From positions 1-17,070 of the forward strand of contig PWLK01000064.1 in assembly GCA_003560545.1 (NCBI GenBank): DNA of 17,070 nucleotides, read 5' to 3'. Source of the DNA: Candidatus Woesearchaeota archaeon (GTDB lineage Archaea > Nanobdellota > Nanobdellia > Woesearchaeales > 21-14-0-10-32-9). Shown here one piece after another: positions 1-6,436 of the stretch (position 1 is the first letter of the stretch; every line of letters starts with the position of its first letter). The position numbers were made by a program, and so were the translations under genes. The notes beneath the pieces were generated by a model. That model did not search any database. It saw nothing but the letters and a program-made list of their open reading frames with translations, and was not told where the DNA came from.

Positions 1-252
1 ATCCACCTTACCATCCAAACCAAGACCCTCATCCCTCGCATAAACACTCCCCGGAAAATCCACGGTTTCAAAAACACTCGGAACAGGACTAGGAGGCTCA
101 GGACCAACAGGATCGTCCTCACAGCCTAAAGAGGAGAGCATGTAACCACCAAAAGTTAGACCACCGGCAAGCCTGACAAGCCTGTTAAGAGTCTTACGCT
201 TGCCAACATCAACAGACAAATCATGCTGCTTGAAGTTAAGTTTCCCAGCCAT
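1..252 (-). CDS. Exported or lipoprotein-like protein, 5' part only
   Basis: The frame starts at an ATG at 250-252 and stays open for 84 codons to the window edge, so the C-terminal part is missing. Residues 1-20 are hydrophilic and basic. Residues 25-43 form a short hydrophobic stretch ending in LSSLGC, with Cys44 placed as in a lipoprotein lipobox, although Leu at -2 and Ser at -3 are not ideal. After Cys44 comes an acidic, Pro-rich linker (EDDPVGPEPPSPVPS), the usual spacer of a surface-tethered protein. A TATA-like element lies about 24-33 bases upstream, implying a short-leader or leaderless mRNA. No family can be recognised from the visible part. Membrane export is inferred from the N-terminus; lipid attachment is only possible. 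Confidence 0.6.
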   Translation of the reverse strand, partial: MAGKLNFKQHDLSVDVGKRKTLNRLVRLAGGLTFGGYMLSSLGCEDDPVGPEPPSPVPSVFETVDFPGSVYARDEGLGLDGKVD

Positions 253-275
253 ATTCGTTTTAGATAGGGCAGATT

Positions 276-285
276 GATATAAAAA
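276..285 (-). promoter_or_regulatory. TATA box of the 5'-truncated exported protein gene
   Basis: On the minus strand this reads GTTTTTATATC. It sits 24 bases before the ATG at 252, the distance expected for an archaeal TATA box serving a leaderless or near-leaderless transcript. Confidence 0.45.
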
Positions 286-331
286 CATTTTGGTTGTAAC
301 CACTAAAGAATTACTAAAAAGAATAGAGAAG

Positions 332-346
332 AATTATTTTCTATAT
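332..346 (+). repeat. AT-rich intergenic motif, copy A
   Basis: This copy reads AATTATTTTCTATAT and is followed after a few bases by AACAATTGTT (349-358 region), itself a perfect palindrome. The same 15-mer recurs exactly at 1004-1018 and with one change at 1607-1621. It lies about 50 bp upstream of the TATA box at 276-285. Confidence 0.5.
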
Positions 347-502
347 GAACAACAATTGTTTGGAAGAAAAGGAAAAAGCTGAAAGTGTTTCCAAGAGGAA
401 ACAACAGACAACATAAAAATAGTGCCAGTATGGAAATGGCTCCTGGAAACAAGCTAAAATACTTCACAGAAAACACACGCATTCCTAGTACTACAGCCCA
501 TC

Positions 503-510
503 TTTATAAG
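503..510 (+). promoter_or_regulatory. Possible plus-strand TATA box of a small transcript
   Basis: TTTATAAG is a good archaeal TATA match in a gap with no convincing gene. Transcription from it would start near 530 and meet a plus-strand T-run at 594-600. The 253-622 gap otherwise holds only two tiny frames of 31 and 19 codons that I do not support as genes. Confidence 0.3.
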
Positions 511-593
511 GCAGGAAAAAAATGACATCGTACAAAGTTAATTGTTACGGCTTGAAAGACATAGGGAGAGCGCTCAAATGAGAAAGCGTTTAA

Positions 594-610
594 TTTTTTT
601 GTAAAAAAAA
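594..610. terminator. Back-to-back T-run terminators
   Basis: Seven T (594-600), then GT, then eight A (603-610). Read on the minus strand, the A-run is a T8 tract about 13 bases past the RNase P RNA 3' end, a typical archaeal U-tract terminator. The T7 tract would serve a plus-strand transcript ending here. The two tracts form an inverted repeat. Confidence 0.55.
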
Positions 611-622
611 GTTATTGGGGTC

Positions 623-957
623 GTAGTTGTAGGGCTGGTGTAAGCCACCTTCTGTCAACCCCAGCCTTTTGAGGGGCGGATGGGTTGTTATGACATTCTA
701 CTAAGCCTCCTCTTTGGGAGTTGCACTGGCTGGGTCCGTGTTTTCATCCTTTCCAGCGGTTATGGTCTGGGGGTTATCTGGGCTTTCGTTGCCGAATGCT
801 TTCGCGTCCCGTCATCCCTGGCCGTTGGTGGTTTTGTTTCTTGTCGGTTGCCGCTCTTTTCAGAGCCCTGCGTTGGTGCAGGCAGCCGGTTTTTTTAGTG
901 GGCGGACTTTCCTCCGTTGCTTGAAGCATGGTCTGTCATTCCCAGCCCTACAATTAC
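623..957 (-). ncRNA. rnpB: RNase P RNA (type A, archaeal)
   Basis: This is the catalytic RNA of RNase P, which trims the 5' leader of pre-tRNAs. Reading the minus strand, the ends pair: 942-953 with 627-638 gives a perfect 12-bp P1, extended by three more pairs (955-957 with 623-625) past one mismatch. CR I is GGAGGAAAGTCCGCCC (900-915). CR V is GACAGAAGGTGGCTTAC (641-657). These form P4 (AAG-U-CCGCC with GGTGGCTT) with the conserved bulged U. P2 pairs ATGACA (934-939) with TGTCAT (690-695). The preceding GAATGTCAT matches the usual AGAnGAATGnC context. The length of about 335 nt fits a compact archaeal A-type RNA. A TATA box lies upstream and a T8 run downstream. Exact ends are estimated from P1. 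Protein-like frames on the opposite strand here are by-products of the RNA. Confidence 0.93.
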
Positions 958-980
958 TGTTGCAAGGGAGGGCTGTTTAG

Positions 981-989
981 TTTATAAAT
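981..989 (-). promoter_or_regulatory. TATA box of the RNase P RNA gene
   Basis: Minus-strand ATTTATAAA, about 24-30 bases upstream of the predicted RNA 5' end (near 957). The spacing is ideal for TBP-directed initiation and supports the placement of the RNA start. Confidence 0.75.
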
Positions 990-1003
990 ATTGGGGAGAA
1001 CAC

Positions 1004-1018
1004 AATTATTTTCTATAT
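1004..1018 (+). repeat. AT-rich intergenic motif, copy B
   Basis: Identical to copy A over 15 bases (AATTATTTTCTATAT) and followed by TGATAATTATT, which makes an imperfect inverted repeat. It lies about 15 bp upstream of the rnpB TATA box, in the divergent space shared with the DUF4258 gene. Confidence 0.5.
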
Positions 1019-1145
1019 TGATAATTATTCTTTCGGAAGAAACCACTGGACACTTCGTAATATTTCCGTGACGAGAAATCTTCGCATTGGACAAATGTGC
1101 GTGCAGCACTTAAAAACAATAAAATGTGCCAAGGTAAAGAAAAAT

Positions 1146-1319
1146 ATGAAACTCAGAATTACAAGTCACGCGATGTCAAGAATGAAAACAAGAGGAATCT
1201 CAGATGAAGACTTAATGAACTGTATAAAGAGGCCTGATAGCAAAAGCAAAAGACGTGGGAAACTTATATATAGAAAAAATCTTGGAAAAGGAATTATAGA
1301 AGCAATAGCGGAAGAATAA
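1146..1319 (+). CDS. DUF4258-family toxin-like protein, cut short by an in-frame TAA
   Basis: The 57 residues from ATG 1146 begin MKLRITSHAMSRMKTRGISD, the DUF4258 hallmark (strand, conserved SHA-xxRM-xxRGIS helix, then a basic loop and LIYRK strand). A GTG at 1068 would add 26 residues with no family resemblance, so the internal ATG is preferred. After the TAA at 1317-1319 the same frame continues with RANIKIITVYWV and stops at TAG 1356-1358. IxxITVYW is the last conserved strand of the family. Full length would therefore be about 70 residues, and a single base change (for example from AAA, CAA or GAA) has probably removed the final strand. DUF4258 proteins are predicted toxin-like partners of DUF2283, whose gene follows 3 bases after the distal TAG. 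The gene may be a decayed toxin; recoding or a sequence error is possible. Confidence 0.75.
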   Translation: MKLRITSHAMSRMKTRGISDEDLMNCIKRPDSKSKRRGKLIYRKNLGKGIIEAIAEE

Positions 1320-1361
1320 AGGGCAAATATAAAAATTATAACTGTTTACTGGGTTTAGAAA

Positions 1362-1574
1362 ATGGAGATATCGTATGATGAAGAAGCGGACGCGTTGTAC
1401 ATAAAGTTCGGGAAAGGAAGTTTTTCTAAGAACAAGAAGGTGGATGATAATACAATTCTTGACTTGGACGATGAGGGGAAGATAATAGGAGTGGAAATAT
1501 TAGATGCAAGCAAGATGCTTCCAAAGAATTCATTAAAGGAAGTTAGTGTGAAGAATTTTCTTACAGCGAAATAA
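1362..1574 (+). CDS. DUF2283 protein (antitoxin-like partner)
   Basis: A complete 70-residue DUF2283 protein. It opens with MEISYDEEADALYIKF (the family signature YDxEADALYI), followed by a central DxxILDLDDEGKIIGVEIL block (about residues 30-47) and a short C-terminal helix with Lys. It is intact, unlike its upstream partner, and begins just after the distal TAG of the interrupted DUF4258 frame, so the two were one operon. DUF4258/DUF2283 pairs are widespread in archaea and bacteria and are regarded as a likely toxin-antitoxin couple. The antitoxin role is inferred from that pairing; no DNA-binding motif is visible. Retention of the antitoxin with a damaged toxin is a common decay path. Confidence 0.85.
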   Translation: MEISYDEEADALYIKFGKGSFSKNKKVDDNTILDLDDEGKIIGVEILDASKMLPKNSLKEVSVKNFLTAK

Positions 1575-1603
1575 AACTAATATAAGCCATGCTGTTGTAC
1601 ACC

Positions 1604-1635
1604 AACAATTATCTTCTATATGGTCAATAATTGTT
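1604..1635. repeat. AT-rich motif copy C, perfect inverted repeat (operator candidate)
   Basis: AACAATTAT (1604-1612) and ATAATTGTT (1627-1635) are perfect 9-bp inverted arms around a 14-base centre. The left part includes AATTATCTTCTATAT (1607-1621), one base different from copies A and B. It sits about 30 bp before the TATA box of the winged-helix regulator gene, where an operator or activator site could be. Binding by that regulator is inference only. Confidence 0.5.
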
Positions 1636-1666
1636 AGCTTTTACTTGAGTTGAAGACAAAGACATA

Positions 1667-1674
1667 TTTATAAG
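1667..1674 (+). promoter_or_regulatory. TATA box of the regulator gene
   Basis: TTTATAAG, 24-31 bases before the ATG at 1698. This predicts a leaderless mRNA starting within a few bases of the start codon. No Shine-Dalgarno sequence is present, consistent with this. Confidence 0.65.
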
Positions 1675-1697
1675 GAAGAACATCTTAACCACTAAAC

Positions 1698-2303
1698 ATG
1701 GCAGACAACTCATTCGTACTAATGTCCCTGAAAGAAAAAGAAACCAAGAAACTAACCCAGGTCCTAAGCAACGAAACCTGCAGGAAAATCCTGGAACACC
1801 TATCAGGAAAAGAACACGCCACAGAAAGCCAGATAGCCAAAGAACTAGGAATACCAATAAGCACCGTACACTACAACTTAAAACAATTAAAAGAAAACAA
1901 GCTCGTAACAGAAGACGAATACCACTACTCCGCGAAAGGCAAAGAAGTAATACACTACAAAATAGCCAATAAATACATAATCATCGCCCCAAAAGAAGAC
2001 CCGAGCTTCATGGACAAGCTAAAAAAATTCATGCCGATCTACGCCTTGATAGCAGCAATATCAGGAGTTATATGGGCGGTAGAGCACTTCAGGCCAATAC
2101 AATACCTGACGCAGGGAACAGCTGAAGTAGTGCCCATGGTAGAAGCAGACATGGCGATGAGAACAGCAGCGGAAACAGCACCCACTGCAGCAACAACCCC
2201 CACGACAGCACTGATATTCCTGATAAGCGGAGTAGCAGTCCTCACTATCGTCTTACTATGGGAGTTCGTAAAAGACAAAAAAGCCAAAACTCCTTCTGAG
2301 TAA
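1698..2303 (+). CDS. Membrane-anchored winged-helix (ArsR-like) transcription regulator
   Basis: 201 residues. Residues 20-90 form an ArsR/MarR-like winged helix: a first helix (CRKILEHLSGKE), the helix-turn-helix ATESQIAKELGIPISTVHYNLKQL (41-64, recognition helix from about 54), and a wing (VTEDEYHYSAKGKEVIHYKI). Two hydrophobic segments follow, residues 112-129 and 171-191, separated by an Ala/Thr-rich loop of about 40 residues, with a short basic tail. The protein should be an integral membrane DNA-binding protein with its N-terminal HTH in the cytosol. Archaeal HTH proteins of this one- or two-TM type are common, but their signals are mostly unknown. It lies 40 bp upstream of an ABC exporter and may regulate it or itself; the inverted repeat at 1604-1635 is a candidate site. 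Confidence 0.8.
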   Translation: MADNSFVLMSLKEKETKKLTQVLSNETCRKILEHLSGKEHATESQIAKELGIPISTVHYNLKQLKENKLVTEDEYHYSAKGKEVIHYKIANKYIIIAPKEDPSFMDKLKKFMPIYALIAAISGVIWAVEHFRPIQYLTQGTAEVVPMVEADMAMRTAAETAPTAATTPTTALIFLISGVAVLTIVLLWEFVKDKKAKTPSE

Positions 2304-2312
2304 ACAACAAAG

Positions 2313-2320
2313 TTTAAAAA
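2313..2320 (+). promoter_or_regulatory. Weak TATA-like element before the ABC ATPase gene
   Basis: TTTAAAAA, 24-31 bases before the ATG at 2344, the spacing of a leaderless archaeal gene. The ATPase/permease pair may therefore have its own promoter in addition to read-through from the regulator gene. Confidence 0.4.
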
Positions 2321-2343
2321 CCACAGAAACAGACCCTTATTAA

Positions 2344-3324
2344 ATGGATGACCCCCTCCTGAAAATAGAAAAGGTGAGCAAATCTTTCGGGAAAAGAATA
2401 ATCCTGAAAGACATAACCATAGATGTAAGGCCAGGGGAAATACTAGGAATAATAGGATCAAGCGGAACAGGGAAAACCACGCTTCTAAATACAATGATAG
2501 GATTCCTCCGCCCAGAAGAAGGAGATGTAAAGTTCAAACGGCAAAACCTTATATCAAGCGAGAGCAACGCGATATACAAATCTGTTTACGAAGCACAAAC
2601 CGCATTCAAAAACATATACGGATTCGCCGCCCAAGTCCCAAGCTTCTACGAAAAACTAACCGTAAGAGAAAACCTTGAATACTTCGGAAAACTATACAAC
2701 TTAAGCAAGGAAACACTGCAAGCAAACATAAACACACTCCTCAAGCTAATGAACCTTGAAAACAGCAAGAAAATACTAGGAAAAAACTTGTCAGGAGGAA
2801 TGGAAAGAAGGCTTGACATAGCATGCTCGCTGATACACAACCCACAACTACTAATTCTTGACGAGCCAACCGCAGACCTAGACCCAATACTAAGAAACAA
2901 CATCTGGAAACTAATAGAAAAAATAAACAGCAAAGGAACCACGATAGTCCTGTCAAGCCACCACTTAAACGAAATAGAAACCCTTTGCAGCAGGATAATA
3001 ATCTTACAAGACGGAGAAGTAAAAGCAGTAGGATCAGCCGAAGAACTCAAAGCACAATTCACAAAAGACCAAGAAATAAGAATCGAAACATACCCAGGAG
3101 ACTATGAAAAGCTAGGGAAAAAGCTTTCAAAAAAATTCAAAGGAAAAATCACGAGGTACGAGGACAAAGGCAACGAACTCTTACTGCTAAGCCCGAAGCC
3201 ACAACAAATACTAAACGATGTAATAAAAGAAATAGAAAACGAAAAAGAAAAAGTGATGAGCCTAAGACTTGAAAAAACAAGCCTTGACCAAATATTCATA
3301 AGCCTAAACGAAGGTAAAAAATGA
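2344..3324 (+). CDS. ABC transporter ATP-binding protein
   Basis: 326 residues. All ABC ATPase motifs are present in order: Walker A GSSGTGKTT (38-46), Q-loop Gln97 (AAQVPSFYEKLTVREN), signature LSGGM (149-153), Walker B LLILDE (169-174) with catalytic Glu174, D-loop (TADLDP), and switch His206. The arrangement after the Q-loop (TVRENLEYFGKLYNL) is that of the CcmA/DRUG-type ATPases that pair with ABC-2 permeases. Residues from about 220 form the extra C-terminal domain seen in many such exporters. The stop overlaps the start of the permease gene by 4 bases (ATGA), so the two are translationally coupled. It powers export of an unknown substrate by the membrane partner encoded downstream. Confidence 0.92.
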   Translation: MDDPLLKIEKVSKSFGKRIILKDITIDVRPGEILGIIGSSGTGKTTLLNTMIGFLRPEEGDVKFKRQNLISSESNAIYKSVYEAQTAFKNIYGFAAQVPSFYEKLTVRENLEYFGKLYNLSKETLQANINTLLKLMNLENSKKILGKNLSGGMERRLDIACSLIHNPQLLILDEPTADLDPILRNNIWKLIEKINSKGTTIVLSSHHLNEIETLCSRIIILQDGEVKAVGSAEELKAQFTKDQEIRIETYPGDYEKLGKKLSKKFKGKITRYEDKGNELLLLSPKPQQILNDVIKEIENEKEKVMSLRLEKTSLDQIFISLNEGKK

Positions 3325-5267
3325 AAAGCATAAGCGTAATCAAAAAAAACCTTAAACTACTACTAAGATCAAAAGGCTCCGCGCTAGTAGTACTTCTCGC
3401 ACCACTGCTAATAGTAATAATCATAGGGATAGGATTCACAGACCCAACCGAAACAGTGATGAACATAGGAACATACTCACCGGAAAAAACAGAGCTAACA
3501 CAAAGATTCATAGACACGCTGAACACGAGCACGAACAACATAATAGAAATGCCTGACAGGGAAAGATGTGTGCAAAGCATAAGGGAAGGCGTAGTCCTGG
3601 CATGCATAACATTCCCGGAAGACTTCGAACTAGACAGGACGAGACAGCAAGACGTAACCTTCCACGTAGATGAATCAAGGCTAAACCTAGTCCACCAACT
3701 CATAAGCGACCTGGGCAGGACAATAGACATAGAACGAACAGAGGTAAGTCAAGAACTCACAAGGGACATCCTGGGAACACTAGCAGAAACAGAGGAAGCC
3801 ACAACCCAAAACATTGAAAGCGTTATAGGCATGAGAGCTATAACTACGAGCATAGAAAGCCAAGCCCAGGACTCAAGAACAGGTCTGTCAGAACTAGAAA
3901 TAGGGGATACAAGCATAGACCTAAGCGACCTGGAAGACGGAATAGGAGACCTGGAAGGAGACTTCAGAGACTTACAAGACGAAGCAGAAATAGTTGTAGA
4001 AGAAGGCCTTGAATACGTGAACCAAACAGGAGGTGAAGGCGGCGACTTCCACGAAACGCTCCTAGACCTTGAAGCAACACTTGAAGACAACACAACAAGC
4101 ATAGCAGACCTCTACGACGCGTTAGACGAAGTATCAAGCAGCATAAGCACGCTGAGAGCCAAACTGGAAGAAACAAGGGATGTGCAAAGCGAAACACTGG
4201 AAAACCTGGACAGCATTGCAAGCAACCTTGAAAGAATCAGCGAAGACCTGGACAGCCTAAAAACAGGCCTGGAAACAACGCAAAGAAACCTCGCGGAATA
4301 CGCAGGAGTAGGAGCTGAAAGCATAGCCCAACCTATAACCACGAGCATAGAAAGCGTGACCACGGACAACCGAAAAATAACATTCTCATTCCCATACCTG
4401 TTAATGCTCGTAATACTATTCGTAGGAATCATGCTGTCAAGCACACTGGTATACATGGAAAAAGAAAGCAGGGCTTTCTTCAGGAACTTCACCACGCCAT
4501 CCAAAAAACCATTCCTACTATCAATGACATACCTGACAAGCCTGCTCGTAATCGTATTCCAAACAGCCATAATACTGGTAGCAGTGTACTACGCGTTACA
4601 AGTACCTGTAACAAACAACCTTGACACAACAACAATAATCATACTACTAGGAACAACAGTGTTCATACTAATAGGAATGTTCCTAGGACACTTATTCAAC
4701 ACATTCGAAGCAATCACGATGAGCACAATAGCAATAGGCTCAGTATTCATATTCCTATCAAACCTAGTACTCCCACTTGAAACCCTGTCAAGAACTATAC
4801 AAGACATAGCAGGATACAACCCTTACGTAATAACCTCAGAAAGCATAAGGACATCAATGATATTCGGAGCAAGCAGGGAAGCAATGCAAACAGAAGTCCT
4901 CATACTAATAGCATACATAGTAATACTAATCATAGGAATCGTGGTAATCCAACACATATCCACCACGAAGTACTTCGCAAAAATACACCACAAAAGAAAC
5001 CAACAGATAATCAAAGTACCAGAAGACCACAACCTGAAAATACCAGGAAAAAACAAGGAAGTATCAAGCATACCAGAACTCCTGGAAGAAATAAAGAAAA
5101 TGACAGACAAAGAATACAGCGAAATAACAAAAGAAGAAAACATATTCAGCAACTGGCTCAAACAAGAACTAAAAGCAAAAATGCTTGCCAGAAAAATAAA
5201 AAACAAGAAACGAGAAAAAACAATAAAAGCCCTGGAAAACTACGTAAAGAAAAGAACGGGCAAATAA
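3321..5267 (+). CDS. ABC-2 type permease with a large extracellular coiled-coil domain (YhgE/Pip-like)
   Basis: 648 residues. One TM helix near residues 19-38 is followed by an external domain of about 310 residues. Its second half (about 195-320) is a long Asp/Glu/Ser/Leu heptad region, probably coiled coil. About five further TM helices follow between residues 355 and 550. This 1+5 TM layout with a large loop after TM1 is that of ABC-2 permeases, and the coiled coil resembles the YhgE/Pip group. A tail of about 95 residues rich in Lys and Glu ends the protein on the predicted cytoplasmic side, which is long for this family. It pairs with the overlapping upstream ATPase. The substrate is unknown; export of lipids, surface polymers or peptides are all possible. 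The stop codon abuts the convergent downstream gene with no gap. Confidence 0.85.
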   Translation: MKSISVIKKNLKLLLRSKGSALVVLLAPLLIVIIIGIGFTDPTETVMNIGTYSPEKTELTQRFIDTLNTSTNNIIEMPDRERCVQSIREGVVLACITFPEDFELDRTRQQDVTFHVDESRLNLVHQLISDLGRTIDIERTEVSQELTRDILGTLAETEEATTQNIESVIGMRAITTSIESQAQDSRTGLSELEIGDTSIDLSDLEDGIGDLEGDFRDLQDEAEIVVEEGLEYVNQTGGEGGDFHETLLDLEATLEDNTTSIADLYDALDEVSSSISTLRAKLEETRDVQSETLENLDSIASNLERISEDLDSLKTGLETTQRNLAEYAGVGAESIAQPITTSIESVTTDNRKITFSFPYLLMLVILFVGIMLSSTLVYMEKESRAFFRNFTTPSKKPFLLSMTYLTSLLVIVFQTAIILVAVYYALQVPVTNNLDTTTIIILLGTTVFILIGMFLGHLFNTFEAITMSTIAIGSVFIFLSNLVLPLETLSRTIQDIAGYNPYVITSESIRTSMIFGASREAMQTEVLILIAYIVILIIGIVVIQHISTTKYFAKIHHKRNQQIIKVPEDHNLKIPGKNKEVSSIPELLEEIKKMTDKEYSEITKEENIFSNWLKQELKAKMLARKIKNKKREKTIKALENYVKKRTGK

Positions 5268-6374
5268 TTATTCTACTTCTTCTTCCAAGTCTTCAAGGGA
5301 TAAAAGATCTTCATCAATAGGCTCATCAGAAGAACTCTCTTCCTTCTTAACAACCTCATCTTTCTTTTCAGAAGAACCTTCTTTTTCAAGCTTCTTAATC
5401 TCCTCATCAGGATTAACATCCTTAAAGACCAAGCCCGCAACGAACTCAACCCTGTCAAACATCTCATTCTTATTAACCCTGCCAACAAGCTTAACCATCA
5501 ACCCCAAGAGATCCGTCTTAAAATCCTCAAAAGCATCAGGCTTATCCCTGAAAGAAAAAAGCTTATCCTCATCAACACCGAGAAGCGCGAGAACCTGGTT
5601 CTTCCAGAGCACGACTCGTACGTTATCACTACCATCATCCACGAACAAGTTCAGGACAACGCCGAAACCAGGCTTTACCTCACCGTGCGCCGGGCAAAGA
5701 AACTTATCAGAACCCTCCTCGGCCTTAACCCTCTTATTGCACTCAGGGCAAACCTCGAAGAACTTAGGATCAAAAACTTGTACGATGGTAGCAAAAACCT
5801 CGACGTCAGAATCCTTCTCTGAAAGCTCAGATATCTTCTTCCTAACCCTCTCTCCTTGCTGAGGCGCAGGCTTAGACTCTACTTCTACGCCTTCCGGGTT
5901 AACCTCTAAGCCAGCTGACTCGTTCAAATGAATCTCGGAACGCCCGTTATTATCCTTAACATAGCAATCCTTAATCCTGACAACATCGCTTTCTTTTATC
6001 TTTTCGTGAACGTCAACCTGGTCGTTCCACAAAACCACCATTACAATACCAGAATCATCACCGACAAGGAACCTTGCCAGTCTTCCAGACCTCTTCTCAT
6101 TACTAAAACTCCTCGGCTCGTACTTCCTCAATACCTTGCCATTAATAGTAACGCCTTTCAATCCAGGCACCAAGTCCTTAATCTTCAATAAGCCCTTAGC
6201 TTCCAAGAGATTAACGCCTAACTCGTTCGCAACGATATGCGCAGCACCCTCCTTAGAAATCAGCCCGGAGAGCTGCTCTAACTTCTGGTTAACCTTGCTG
6301 TCCAGTTCATCCCTGGAAATCCCTGCTTCCTCAACGATTTTTGAAGCAACAACATCAAAAGGAACATTTATCAT
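5268..6374 (-). CDS. Archaeal replication protein A-like single-stranded DNA-binding protein
   Basis: 368 residues. Residues 1-60 are a helical N-terminal domain like that of archaeal RPA41. Residues 66-160 form a first OB fold (GKVLRKYEPRSF... RFLVGDDSGIVMVVLWND). Residues 185-320 form a second OB fold with an inserted zinc ribbon CPEC (209-212)...CPAH (227-230) and the matching strand NVRVVLWKNQ (251-260). The last 50 residues are a charged, very acidic tail (ending LLSLEDLEEEVE), as in many SSBs that recruit partners through the tail. It would protect single-stranded DNA in replication and repair. A TATA box (6407-6417) and a purine-rich AAGGGGGT 7 bases before the ATG mark its start. It is unrelated in function to its neighbours, and its promoter begins directly after the terminator of the surface-protein operon. 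Confidence 0.88.
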   Translation of the reverse strand: MINVPFDVVASKIVEEAGISRDELDSKVNQKLEQLSGLISKEGAAHIVANELGVNLLEAKGLLKIKDLVPGLKGVTINGKVLRKYEPRSFSNEKRSGRLARFLVGDDSGIVMVVLWNDQVDVHEKIKESDVVRIKDCYVKDNNGRSEIHLNESAGLEVNPEGVEVESKPAPQQGERVRKKISELSEKDSDVEVFATIVQVFDPKFFEVCPECNKRVKAEEGSDKFLCPAHGEVKPGFGVVLNLFVDDGSDNVRVVLWKNQVLALLGVDEDKLFSFRDKPDAFEDFKTDLLGLMVKLVGRVNKNEMFDRVEFVAGLVFKDVNPDEEIKKLEKEGSSEKKDEVVKKEESSSDEPIDEDLLSLEDLEEEVE

Positions 6375-6406
6375 AAAAAAACCCCCTTACAAATAGTCTT
6401 CCCCGG

Positions 6407-6417
6407 ATATTTATAAG
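6407..6417 (-). promoter_or_regulatory. TATA box of the RPA-like gene
   Basis: Minus-strand CTTATAAATAT, about 33-43 bases before the ATG. This leaves a leader of roughly 10-15 bases that contains the AAGGGGGT (6381-6388) ribosome-binding sequence, so this mRNA is probably not leaderless. Confidence 0.65.
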
Positions 6418-6426
6418 CTTTGCTGT

Positions 6427-6432
6427 AAAAAA
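6427..6432 (-). terminator. T-run after the 3D-domain gene
   Basis: Minus-strand TTTTTT, a few bases beyond the TGA that ends the last gene of the surface-protein operon. A U-tract is enough for archaeal termination. The next gene's TATA box follows within 10 bases. Confidence 0.4.
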
Positions 6433-6436
6433 CAAG

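Noticed and set aside
430..525. 31-codon plus-strand frame starting MEMAPGNKLKYF
   Set aside because: No ribosome-binding site, promoter at the right distance or family resemblance.
523..580. 19-codon plus-strand frame after the TATA at 503
   Set aside because: Too short, starts before the predicted transcript start, and nothing supports translation.
680..980. Three overlapping plus-strand frames of 67-88 codons
   Set aside because: They lie opposite the RNase P RNA gene, whose P1, P2, P4, CR I and CR V are all recognisable. Their open state follows from the GC-rich structured RNA.
1068..1145. GTG-initiated 26-residue extension of the DUF4258 protein
   Set aside because: The extension has no family similarity, while the internal ATG at 1146 begins exactly at the DUF4258 domain.
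2039..5206. Several long minus-strand frames (e.g. 2039-2494, 2646-3062, 4112-4570)
   Set aside because: They are mirror frames of the regulator, ATPase and permease genes. Their Ser/Leu/Phe-rich, low-charge sequences are typical of antisense shadows.
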